Shown: positions 33,791-44,915 of the stretch, piece after piece | Position numbering within the stretch: position 1 is the first letter of the stretch | Layout: each line of letters begins with the position of its first letter | From: Orychophragmus violaceus | Taxonomy: Eukaryota > Streptophyta > Magnoliopsida > Brassicales > Brassicaceae | Direction of reading: 5' to 3' | DNA: 64,000 nt | Assembly (NCBI GenBank): GCA_030180135.1 | Contig: CM058231.1 | Coordinates: 18,541,034 to 18,605,033 of the forward strand | Position numbers and translations under genes: made by a program | Notes under the pieces: model-generated | Database searches by the model: none | What the model saw: the letters and a program-made list of their open reading frames with translations, nothing else | Told to the model about the DNA's origin: nothing

Positions 33791-34629
33791 TCGATTTGTT
33801 CTTCAGTCATGAAAAATGAACAAACAATACCTTTACCTTGTAATGTCTGGGAGACTGGCTGTTTAAAAATGTTTTCCGTGCAAAAAAAAATTGGTGGAAA
33901 TATTATCTTCAAATTAGAATAAAAGATAAAAATGATCTCTCCTATATAATTTAGTAATTACAATACACTATATACAATTATGGGCTTAACCAGTAAATTT
34001 TAAATTATTAAGAATCAATTTCATTCATGTATAGACATTTTGTTTACGAACGGCATGTTGACATACAAGTTAATAGATTTGCGTTATATATTTTTTGGCA
34101 TTCAGAGATCCATGTAAATGTCTTCTTGCAATTCATTTTAACTCAGTTTTTTATTTGTATTAATTTTAATCATTTCTAATAATTTTTAATTGTTAAATTG
34201 AATTAAATGTCAAAAATTGGATCAAACCATTTATTTCTAAAATTAAAGAATGAGAAAATAAAAAAAATAATTGAAAATTAACTTGAATCAAATCATTCTC
34301 ATTAAATGAATGAAGCTAATTTAGCAATGTTCTTTTTTCTTTTTTAGTCAATAATTTATCTATTATATTAAAATAGAAGAACATTATAGAAATAACATTT
34401 AATCTACGTTTTATTTACAATATACATCACTGCTATTTGAATATTCATTAAAGGTTAAAATTTTCAGATCAATTTAGATTTAATTTATTCATAATATTTT
34501 TAATATTTTTTCTATTCTAATCAAATCTAATGGAAAAAACATTCAAAATTTTAGGGAAAAAAACTGTAACTATTATTATTTAATATTATAAATTAATATG
34601 AATTAAATTTTAACTTATAAAAAATAAAA
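33791..34629 (+). repeat. Left copy of a long direct repeat flanking a LINE
   Basis: This 839-bp non-coding segment starts TCGATTTGTTCTTCAGTC and ends TATAAAAAATAAAA. It is repeated in the same orientation at 36203-37036, with roughly 7% differences by eye. It ends exactly at the 5' junction of the truncated LINE at 34630. Confidence 0.9.
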
Positions 34630-36202
34630 GCATTCAAAACCCGACGCTCGTAAAATGTCATGTGTGGCATGGTCCTGGTTATCTCTCCCTACGAACGCGG
34701 GCGGGCTTGGTTTTAGGGACATAGTACGTTTCAACGTTGCTATGCTAGGGAAGAATGCTTGGCGGCTAATCAAGCACCCTGATTCTCTCATAGGTCGGGT
34801 CCTATTGGGCAAGTATTGCCACTCTTCCTCACTCCTTGAGGTCTCTAATTCTCCAGATTTTTCTTATGGATGGCAAAGCCTTCTAGCAGGAAGAGATGTC
34901 TTAAAACAGGGCATTGGCTGGCTCGTTGGAAATGGACAGAACATCTCTTTGTGGAATGATCATTGGCTATCTACCTTGGCTCCCACTCACCCCATCGGAC
35001 CTCCCCCTTTAGGTTCGGAATCCTTAAAGTTGTCTCATCTTATCCATCAGGATCATCGAGCTTGGAACATCCCAGCCATTCGAAGCCTCCTCCCTCATAT
35101 GAGGAGCAAATTCTTCAGCTCAAGCTCTCCGATTCTGTTTTAAATGGCGCTATGCTCTGGCTTCCGAATGCATCTGGGGATTATTCATCCAAATCAGGCT
35201 ATGCCTTATCAACCTTATCCTCGTCTTCTGCTTTTATTATCCAACTGGACTGGCAGCAATCAGTTTGGAAAGTGAAAACTGCTCCTAAGATAAAAGCTTT
35301 TCTCTGGAAATCTGTTGTAGGTGCTCTTCCTGTAGGAGATCAACTAGCGCGTAAAGGAGTAATAAGAGAAGCTCTCTGTCATAGATGCGGTTCGGAGGAG
35401 ACGATCGATCACCTCCTTTTCTCATGCCCTTTTGAGTCTAGGGACTGGAGCATTGCTCCACCTTATCGTGTCCCAGGAGACTACGCTGATCAACTTCCTC
35501 CTCTCTGCCAAATCAAGTGTAAGTCTTCCTCGCACGGCTTGCTCTCAGCCTCTCTACCCATGGATCCTTTGGAATATTTGGCTAGCAAGGAATCAAGCCA
35601 TTTTTCAGGAGTGAGTTTTCTCAGAGGAGGATACCATCTCTAAATCAGTTTTTGAAGCCCGAAGTTGGTTGTTGGCTCAATCCGCAGCCCCGGAGATCTT
35701 CCATGTCTCTTCTGATCCACCTTTTACTCTGCCTAATGGAGTCACTTACTGCATTGATGCAGCCTGGTCACCTGTTTCACTCCGATATGGAACTGGATGG
35801 CATTACCGCGTGAATGCGGGGATCCCTCACTGGCCATCTTTGGAGGAATTTTCTTCCTCTCACCTCTTTGTTCTTTCGGCACTCGTAGCCGAAGCATGGG
35901 CTGTGCACGACGTTGTTTAGCACGCTCTTCTTTCAGACAAGTTAACTCTTCAATTAAGATCGGATTGCCTCCTCTTAGTGAAGATTCTAAACTCGTCTGA
36001 GTTGCACAACGATCTCCACGATATTCGCCAGGACATTCGCAAGATGCAACAATCTTTTATCTCTACTCTTTTGTTTATTTTCCTTACTCGGCAAATGTTC
36101 TAGCTGATGTCATTGCCAAGAAGGCGCTTGTAACTCTTAATGAGCATTACGCTTAAAACTCTTTCCCGCTTAATATAAGTATGGTTCGTTCAAAAAAAAA
36201 AA
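34630..36202 (+). mobile_element. 5'-truncated LINE between long direct repeats
   Basis: The insert begins inside the RT thumb region (WSWLSLPTNAGGLGFRDI, about 34665). It continues through the RT zinc domain and an RNase H, and ends in a poly(A) of about 12 at 36191-36202. Immediately on either side stand the two copies of an about 835-bp repeat, placed exactly where a target-site duplication would be. Confidence 0.85.
34655..36155 (+). pseudogene. LINE ORF2 C-terminal part (RT thumb, zinc domain, RNase H)
   Basis: The first frame reads NAGGLGFRDIVRFNVAMLGK, WRLIKHPDSLIGRVLLGKYC and SYGWQSLLAGRDVLKQGIGW, the conserved region between RT and the zinc domain. The zinc domain, in shifted frames at about 35270-35450, has KVKTAPKIKAFLWK and CHRCGSEETIDHLLFSC. 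The RNase H start at about 35735-35920 (YCIDAAWSPVSLRYGTGW, ALVAEAWAVHDVV) is followed by a stop at 35918 and a broken tail with DVIAKKAL-like coding near 36110. It is a dead fragment related to the LINE at 14163-20446. Confidence 0.82.
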
Positions 36203-37036
36203 TCAATTTGTTCTTCAGTCATGAAAGATGAACAAACAAAACATTTACTTTGTAATGTCTGGGAGGCTGACTGTTTAAAAGTGTTTTCCATGCAAAAAAA
36301 ATTGGTGGAAATATTCTCTTAAATTAGAAGAAAATGTAGAAATGATCTCTCTTATATAATTTAGTAATTATAATACACTGTATACAATTATGGGCTTAAC
36401 CAATAAATTTCAAATTATTAACAATCAATTTCATTCATGTATTAGACATTTTGTTTACGAACATGTCAACGGCATACTAGTTAAGAGATTTGCGTTATAT
36501 ATTTTTTAGCATTCAGAGATTCCTGTAAATGTCTTCTTGCAATTCATTTTAACTCAGTTTTTTATTTGTACTAATTTTAATCATTTCTAATAATTTTTTG
36601 AATTGTTAAATTGAATTAAATGTTAAAAATTGGATTAAACCATTTATTTCTAAAATTAAAGAATGAGAAAATAAAAAATAATTGAAAATTAACTTGAATC
36701 AAATCATTCTCATTAAATGAATGAAGCTAATTTAGCAATGTTAATTTTTCTTTTTTACTCAATAATTTATCTATTATATTAAAATAGAAGAGCATTATAA
36801 AAATAACATTTAATTTATGTGTTATTTAAAATATATATCACTGCTATTTAAATATTCATTAAGGTTAAAATTTTCAGATCAATTTAGATTTAATTTATTC
36901 ATAATATTTTTTAATATATTTTTCTATTCTAATCAAATCTAATAAAAAATTTCAAAATTTTAGAAAAAAACTGTAACTATTATTATTTAATATTATAAAT
37001 TAATATAAATTAAATTTTGAGTTATAAAAAATAAAA
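36203..37036 (+). repeat. Right copy of the long direct repeat flanking a LINE
   Basis: This 834-bp copy starts TCAATTTGTTCTTCAGTC directly after the LINE poly(A) and ends TATAAAAAATAAAA. It is colinear with 33791-34629 along its whole length, with scattered substitutions and short indels. Confidence 0.9.
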
Positions 37037-37046
37037 TCATATGATA

Positions 37047-38640
37047 TCTATATATATATAAACATAACTATATATTAAATCAATTAATAATATAATTATA
37101 AATTATTTTTATAAACTATAAAATTAAATTAAAGTAATCATACACAATTCAGAAATATTCCTTTTCGACATTATTACCAATTTAATATTATAAAATAGTA
37201 CTTATATTGATTTTATTTAATTTTAATTATTAAATTGCAGATTTTTATAGTTAATTTTTTTAAAATTAGATCTATAACCAATTTTGTAGGATTGTTAATT
37301 CAAATTTGAAAAAAAAAAAAAAACAATTATTCGATATGAAAAGAAAACATGACCGATTACTCTATTATTATTTTCATGAATATTTAATTACAATTATTTA
37401 AATTAAATTATTATATATAAAATTAATATTGGATAAAATAAAATAGTATAATATATTATATATTTAGGACTTTCAATTTTAATATCCACAAATATATTTT
37501 TATAAAAAAATTAAATCAAATGATAAATATAATTAAATAATTTCTATATTATAAATGGAGTTCTATATTAATTATACAATAAATAAACACCATTTAGTAA
37601 AATAATTCTAATTCAAATATAAAATTTTAAATATTAATTTTAAAATATTAAATAAAGATCCATTGATTAAAACATAAATTCAAAATATTTAAAAAAAGAT
37701 TCAAAACAAGAAAGAAAAAATCCAAAGTAAAAGACAAACAGAAAAATCTAAACTCATAGCGTTTAAAAATTAAAATCAAAACAAAATCAAAATAATGAAT
37801 TTCTGATCTAATCAAATTGGTAAATTGTAAAATTTTATTATTAAAATATAAAGTTTAAATATAAAATATCAATGCTTAGTTTAATATTTATTTTCAAGTA
37901 TATACTACTTGATATAATCTCACATAATAAGCCAAATATAAAGATTAATTCTACAACAAATAAAAACTATTCTATAATATAGTTTGGTAAAACAATTTTG
38001 ATTCAAATATAAAGTTTATAATTTTAATTATAAAATCAGATAAAACCCAATTTATTAAAATCTAAATTCTGAATATTTTAAAAATACTCAAAAACATTGA
38101 AATAAAAAAACAAAACAAAAATAAAATCAAATATCTAAATCATAGTATTTAAATTTTTAAAATCGAAACTAAACCAAAATTAATAAATTTATAAAATCGC
38201 AACAAATTATTTCAAAATATAAAATTTTAAATATAAACAAAAATATATGTGGTAAGAATGAATAAACTTCACAGTTTATTGATATTAAGCTCAATCAATA
38301 TTAGCCCAAAAATAGTAATATTAGTTCTACGAGAAAAAAAAAATTGTGTTATGTTTTAGCAATATTTTGTGATTAAAATATAACATTCAAAAACTTAAAT
38401 ATAAAATCAAATATAAAATTCAATTTAGATTTATGTTCAACTTGAAGTATTCGAAACAAAAAACACAGAAACCAAATAAATCCATATATAATATATATTA
38501 AAATAAAAATGAAATATATACACAATAACATTTAAAATTTTAAAATTTACACACGGAAAACAGTGTTTTTAAAGTGTATAAAATAAAATTTTGATTTATA
38601 ATAAAAAAACATCCACGCTTAATGCGGATCCAACACTATT
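37047..38640. mobile_element. Possible non-autonomous Helitron, very AT-rich
   Basis: An A followed by TCTATATATATATAAAC at 37047 resembles the 5' end of Brassicaceae AtREP-type Helitrons. At 38610-38630 an imperfect hairpin (atccacgc-ttaa-tgcggat) resembles their 3' subterminal hairpin. In between is AT-rich DNA with two loosely similar blocks (about 37610-37800 and 38000-38190). The expected CTRR 3' terminus is not clear. There is no coding sequence. Confidence 0.3.
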
Positions 38641-38689
38641 TTTTTACTTTAAAATAGAAAACACAATGTCTTATATATCAACTTTAAAA

Positions 38690-38985
38690 AAAGGTTACAC
38701 TCAAACCAAAATAAAGTTAGACATAGAAAGGGAATACAGAGATAAATTATGACTTGCACTAGCTAATACATCCACAGCCTAATTATTCTTTCTAGACCGA
38801 TTCTCGAAAATTACACCATCAAGATCTTTCTGTTTCTTGATGGTTTCATGAAGGAAGGGGCAATGCTCAGCCGCAGATCATGCTTCGTAAGAGCCAAGAC
38901 AAGTTCTCTCCAATCCGAGTAAAAACGTATCATCTTTCTTAAACACATATAGGAGACGTAATCAGTAATTTATTATAGGTGATCT
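38690..38985 (-). pseudogene. Scrap of a LINE RNase H 3' end
   Basis: On the minus strand, broken frames read FYSDWRELVLALTK and later AVDVLASASHNLSLYSLS, the style of the last helix of LINE-type RNase H domains. The fragment has stops and frameshifts, and its family is uncertain. Confidence 0.4.
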
Positions 38986-39000
38986 TTTAATCTGTTTTGT

Positions 39001-39186
39001 GTTGATAAAATGGTTTGAAAATTTTATTGTTGGTAAAGGCTAAAGCAAATGATAAACTTTTGTTGATAGTCTTAACCGGTTGTTTAGAGTTGTGTTGATA
39101 AAATGGTTTGAAAACTTTATTGTTGGTAAAGGCTAAAGCAAATGATAAACTTTTGTTGATAGTCTTGACCGGTTGTTTAGAGTTGT
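39001..39186 (-). repeat. 93-bp tandem duplication
   Basis: Two head-to-tail copies (39001-39093 and 39094-39186) differ at only two positions. Because 93 is divisible by three, a minus-strand frame (39271-38987) stays open and repeats a 31-residue block (SKQPVKTINKSLSFALAF and so on). I do not regard this as a real gene. Confidence 0.9.
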
Positions 39187-39504
39187 GTAGTACCAACCTT
39201 TTTTGGTCCACAATATTAATATATATATGTGTGTGTTTGAATTCTATTAACCATTGTAATTGAACATTCAAATTTTCAGTATATCTAAAAAATAAAAAAA
39301 TTGATTTGGATATTTATGTCATTAAAATATATTTATATTTTAGATCACTAATTCAAAAAAAATTCAAGAATTAAATATTTTTGAATTTAAATATGTAAAA
39401 AATAGATAATTTAAGGTTTTGTATGAGTGAAGATAAAACACTGAAAAGAATTGTGTGATGACTGTAAAATTATTTATTTATTTTTTCCGACAAGATTTTA
39501 TTAA

Positions 39505-40914
39505 TTATGATTGTAAAGAGGATACAAAATCAGTATATACAATGTCCATAAACTGTAAAAGAGAAGAGAAGATGTTAAGATTGGACAAAGAAGCTTGAAA
39601 AGCTAATAGGTGAGCTGCGTTATTTCCTGACCGTTTTGTAAAAGAGAATTGAACTTGATCGAAAGTCCTTTGCAGATAACCGATATCAACAACAAGATTA
39701 TGAATGCTCCATTGATGAGATAAACCTTGTAGGTGATGAATGAGTAATTGACAATCACCCTCAAAGATGAGATGACGATAACCACGCACATAGCAATCGA
39801 TCATAGCCGCAAACAGAGCCTTACATTCTGCTTCTAGTGGAGAAAGCAGGATACCAAAATGAGAGAAACCAGAGGCAAGGACAATACCGTGACAATCCCG
39901 AACAAGCCAACCTCCCAAAGCTAATCATGTTGAATGATCAAAAGCACCATCAAAATTACACTTGAGATAATTAATTGGAGGACGTGTCCAATGGTTTGTA
40001 AACGTTTGTGTATGAGTACGACGAACAATCGAGGGAGCTTGACTGAAATGAACGTCAGGTAAAGCGTTGAGAATAGAGATCCATTCACGTACTTCCACAA
40101 AGCAGAGACCCATTTCAGAGGAAGGATTAACATCTTTGTTATTGAAGATCAAGTTGTTCCGCGAGGTCCAAATGCGCCACAAAATCCAAAAAGGCATCAA
40201 GAATTCCATTTGGGATAAAGAATCAACATGTTGTCGAGATAGCAAAGCTCGCATATTATCATCAATATTTGAAGCCGGAGAACTAATCCAGTCTAGATGA
40301 TGAAGTTGGGCAGTAGACCAGAAGTTTTGGGAAACTGGACATGTGAAAAATAAATGACTTAAAGTTTCTTCAGCAAGGTTACAACGAGGGCAGATGGGAT
40401 CAATAAGTAGATCTCGAGTAAGGAGACGAGTCTGAGACGGCAAAGCTTGTGAAAGAACTCGCCAGAGAAAATGTCGCAACTTAGGTAGGATTGGGAGCTT
40501 CCAAATGGTAGTCTTACTTACAATATCACCATGGGGAGTGAGTATAGAAGCAGTACGAGGATCAGATTGCCATGCGATTTGATAACCCGACTTGACAGAG
40601 TTGTCAGCATGAGGTGTGTATGCCCAGAAAACAGAATCCGGTGATGGTTGAGCAGATAAATAGATGGAGCGGATAAGTTGGTGGTCCTGAGGGTCGATAA
40701 ACGCAGTAAGAGCATCAGTGTTCCAGTGTCTACCCACCTCTGAAGTTGTGATCAGATCAGCAACCCGAAGGGATGGTTCCAAAACAGGACCAGAAGCAGG
40801 CTTTGGAGGTGAAGTGGGGATCCAATTGTCGGAGAAAACTGCAGTTGTTTCGCCATCTCCAATGTTATGAATTACTCCCTTTTTTTAGAAGCTCCAATCC
40901 CACAAGGATAGAAG
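39505..40914 (-). pseudogene. LINE ORF2 C-terminus: zinc domain and RNase H
   Basis: The minus strand from 40914 reads I-L-V-G-L-E-L-L-K-K-G, then DNWIP, then the RT zinc domain at about 40500-40330 (KLPILPKLRHFLWRVLSQALP, CPRCNLAEETLSHLFFTC). The WILWRIWTSRNNLIF block and an RNase H (CNFDGAFDHS, then GGWLVRD, LEAECKALFAAM, EGDCQLLI, FTKRSGNNAAHLLAF) follow. One TGA at 39925-39927 stands in place of what is usually a sense codon in the RNase H; the frame is otherwise open to 39505. It is separated from the rest of ORF2 by the Athila insertion. Confidence 0.85.
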
Positions 40915-42124
40915 TGATATATAATGGTTTTTACCGGTTTTATGCCATGATATAAGTCTGTTTTAGAGTCTATTAGTGTTTCTTTAGAGTCTTTTGCAGG
41001 TCTTATTAGGTACACGTACGTTTGGAGCAAAAGTGGAGATTATGGAGCTAATTGGAGCACTTTGGAGATTTGACCCGAGAGGTTGTGTTCACTGTCCAGA
41101 TTTGAGTACGGTGTCGATCGTTGCACACCTGCATCGATCGATGCACAGCGAGTTGGGCCAGATTCTCGGCGGTTTAATGAATAATGCTAATATTGCAAAG
41201 ATGCCCAGAAGTTCCAGATATTTACACAGAAGCCCCAAGTCGTGTTTTAGCTATTTAATTAGGTTTTTAGCTTCAGTTTTACATACGCTATCATAACTTA
41301 GAGCAGAGAGTTTTTAGAGCTTTTGAGGCTGGTCTGATCATGTACTACATTTTTTTGGAGAAATTTTTGAACCCCTTTAATATTCTAATCTCTTTTATGA
41401 TTTCTATTAATTCATTGATTATGTTTACATCATTCATGTCTGAGTAGTTTCATAGTTACGTTTAGGGTTTCTCATAGGGATTTCATGACTTGCTAGATAT
41501 AATTAATTCAGTTAAGGATTCACATCAATAGAATGTTCTTCAAACTAAATTGTGTTTAATGCTAGTTCTAACCTGATCAATTAGAATCTAGATCTTAGGT
41601 TGCTAAATACGACACGACAGTGTGGTTTAGAATCTGAACTATTTATGTTGAGCAATTTAATTACTCGCAAAGGAATTTGGTTTAATTAGATTGTGAAGAT
41701 ATCGAACTTGGAATTAAAGTTGGTTTAATATGTTAGTAATTGCAAAGGAATTTGGATTGCTGCACTTAGACTTAGAGAATTCTCGCAACGACAGTTGGTT
41801 AATTCTATATCTGTGTTTGAGTTCTAGAACTGAGTTTAATTAGATCCTGACTGAATGATTTATCTTCTTGTCTGATTTCATGAGAATGCCCTAGACTTAG
41901 CGCCCTTAGTTTATTGCTTACAACCACAACCTGCTACTTGTTTACTTTCTTGCTTGCTCTTTTTAGTTATTCAATACAATTTGCTTTTTGCTTTCTCCTA
42001 GTTTTAATCTCTTTAAGTTCTTAATCCTATCGTTGCCTAGAGTCCTCGTGGATTCGATCCCTAAGTACTACATTGATATACTGTGCACTTGCAGTTAGTA
42101 TAGGGTAAAACTTTAGACCTATCA
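40915..42124 (+). repeat. 5' LTR of the Athila-like element
   Basis: This 1,210-bp LTR starts TGATATATAATGG and ends TTAGACCTATCA. It contains GTCGATCGTTGCACACC and GCATCGATCGATGCAC at 41112-41145, and the conserved end block gttgcctagagtcctcgtgg. Confidence 0.95.
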
Positions 42125-42130
42125 AGTTTT

Positions 42131-42148
42131 TGGCGCCGTTGCCGGGGA
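42131..42148 (+). other. tRNA-Asp-type primer binding site
   Basis: TGGCGCCGTTGCCGGGGA lies six bases after the LTR. It is complementary to the 3' end of plant tRNA-Asp including the CCA, the usual primer site of Athila and many Tat elements. Confidence 0.92.
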
Positions 42149-42374
42149 CTCTTAGAGTCTTCGATAGCTTCGAACTTAGGGTTTTTACTAGGATTTTTAT
42201 TTTTGTTTTTGTTTACTGATTTTTTATTTTTCTCTGTTTTCTCTCTGTCGCAGGTTTCGAAATCGCATAGCATCGACCGTTGCACTTCTTGTGTCGATCG
42301 ACACTAGGCGATTGGAGTTGAATCGATCGTTGCTCTGATAGCATCGATCGTTGCTTGGCGATTACAGACGGTTT

Positions 42375-44915
42375 ATGCAGACGCGTGATACCAGAAGTAA
42401 TCCGAACACTAATCTCGTAAACCTCCAACTTGAAGAGCTTGCTAGACTAGAGAGGACCAACAGAAGAGTTAGAAGAACAAGGATGGTTGTTGAACGTGTG
42501 ATCATAAAGCCTGATGCTCAAGGTACCCTGAGGGACCGACACAACAATCCTTACAATGCTGCTGGAGAACCGATAGATGCTGAAGGGAATGTCATCCCCG
42601 ATCCTCCAGAGCAACCACAGCCGCAACATGAGCAGAACCAAGGACAAGGCCAAGGACAGGGCCAAGGTAGACAGATGGTTGTCCATGAGAGGACTTTAGC
42701 TCACTATAACCGTCCGGATGAGTTCCATGCTAACCGGTCAGCTCTTGTACTTCCTGAATTTGAGAGGAATGATTTTGAAATCAAGACCGTCTATTACTCT
42801 CTCCTGAGGCAGAAAGCCTTCCATGGCTCTCCAAGTGAGCAGCCGATGGATCACATAGATGAGTTTGAGGGCATAGTCACTGGAATAAAGTACGATGTAG
42901 TTAACCAAGACTATCTGTTCCTCAATCATTTCCCCTACTCTCTGGCTGGAGATGTTGCAGCCTGGCTGAAACAACTTCCATCTGGGACGTTTGTTACTTG
43001 GGCCGCTCTGAAGAGTGAGTTCCTTCGTCATTTCTATGATGATGCTCGCTCTGATCAGTCCAGGCAGGACATTCTCACCTTTACCCAAGGTCCAACAGAA
43101 CCTCTTAAGACAGCCTGGATGAGGTTTAAGAAGTACAAACGTGACTGCCCGCACCATGGATTCACCGAGGTAACGCTTTTAGGCATCTTCTTTAGAGGAA
43201 TAGATCTTCCATATCAGACTGCGTTGGACAACTCTAGCAATGCCAACTTTAACACTAGGACTCATGCTCAAGCTAAGCAGTTGATAGATAATCTGGTAAG
43301 CAGTAATAGCTGCAAGACCACTGATGAGAGAAGGAAGAAGTCCGGTGGAAAGATGGAAAATTCTGAGATAGCTGATATTAGATCTAAGTTGGACACAGTT
43401 TGCAATCTTCTAGCTGGGAAGAAAGTTGTCCAATTTGCTTAAGATGTTGAGATGATCAATGATAAAGGAGATGATCAGGAAGAGGATGTGAATTACATTG
43501 GAGGATCTGGTTTCCAAGGAAACAGGTTTGGTAATCTGTCTGGTAATAAGTTCTTCAATGGAGGACAGAAGAGTGCTTTCAACAGCAACCAAAACTCTTC
43601 TGGATTTGGACAGACTAGTGGATATCAGAAACCTTTCCAACAAGGTAATCAGAGGACTTATGGATCTTCCTCTTACCAAGCACCTCCTGTAGCTACTACT
43701 CATGACAGTAAGATGGAGGCAATGATGGAGCAGCTGCTAAAGGGACAAACCAAGATTGATGTCGATGTCAACAAGAAACTGGATTGGGTGTATGATGATT
43801 TGAATGGGAAATTCGAATCCTTGAGCTCACATGTGAAAAGGCTTGATGCTCAAGTTGCACAGACTGCTGGACATGTTAAGAGGGAAGATGGATATCTCCC
43901 AGGGCGAACTGATGCTAATCCCAAGTATCAATGCAATGCGGTAACATTAAGAAGTGGTAAGGAGCTGTCTCCTGGCCAGAAAAAGCAGTTGAGTGTTGAA
44001 GAACTCGTGGAAATTGAAGAATTGGAAGATGGGATCCGTGATATTCGCAATGCATCGATTGACGCTACTCAGCAACAATCGATGCAAAGCGAAAACGAAG
44101 AACCTGTTGTAACAAAGTCGCCCAGCAACGATCGACACAACACCAGCGACGATCGACGCAAGGCGACTGCAGAGAGTTCAAAACCAGAGAAACCGAAGCA
44201 GTCGAGTGAAAGGGTTTACAAACCTAAAGTACCTTTTCCGAAAATTTCCAGGAAAGCTAGGAATGATAGACAGTATACCAAATGCAAAGAGATCATCAAA
44301 AATGTGAAAGTCGAAGTGCCTTTGATTGACTCTATGGAGACTTCTCCTGTGATGAGGAGATGTCTTAAGGACTTGCTTGTTGGTAAGTGGTCTGATGAGG
44401 AGAGTGTGATGATGATCACGGAGGTATGTAGTGCGGTAGTTCAGGGCAGAATTCCTGAGAAGCTGAAAGATCCAGGGAGCTTTGTGTTGGATTGTGCTAT
44501 GTACAGGGAAAGATTTGAAAGATCCCTATGTGATATTGGTTCTAGTGTAAATCTTATGCCCTTCTCTGTAGCTAAGAGACTTGGAATGACTGACTTCTTA
44601 CCAACTAGGATCTCACTGGTTCTAGCAGACAGAACTATTAGGATCCCTGAAGGAGTACTAGAAGATGTGCCTATAATGATTGGTAAATGTGTGATACCTA
44701 CTGATTTTGTGGTTCTGCGGTATGGAGAGGAACCGAAGGATCCACTGATTTTGGGCAGGCCTTTCTTAGCTACTGTTGGTGTGATGATTGACTGCCAAGG
44801 AGGTAGAATAATTCTGAATGTGGGTGATCTGAAGATGAGTTTTGATATGGACAAACTGGTAAAGAGACCAACCATCGACGGACAGACCTTCTATGTGGAC
44901 ACACTAGGTGATTAG
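42375..44915 (+). pseudogene. Athila-like gag and protease, two stop codons
   Basis: An ATG at 42375 follows a 227-base leader. Residues 1-60 are basic; a Q/G-rich stretch (about 42600-42675) follows. The retrotransposon gag domain lies at about 42720-43270 (FHGSPSEQPMDHIDEFEGI, LNHFPYSLAGDVAAWLKQL, AALKSEFLRHFYDDARS, KYKRDCPHHGFTEVTLLGIFFRGI). A TAA at 43440-43442 interrupts the frame, which continues without shift through a Gly/Asn/Gln-rich linker, the KYQCNAVTLRSGKEL block, and the protease with CDIGSSVNLMP (Asp codon 44532-44534) and LILGRPFLATVG. A TAG at 44913-44915 is the second stop. Two SIDA-type motif clusters lie at 44053-44165. No CCHC knuckle is visible. The frame is shared with pol. 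Confidence 0.92.
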
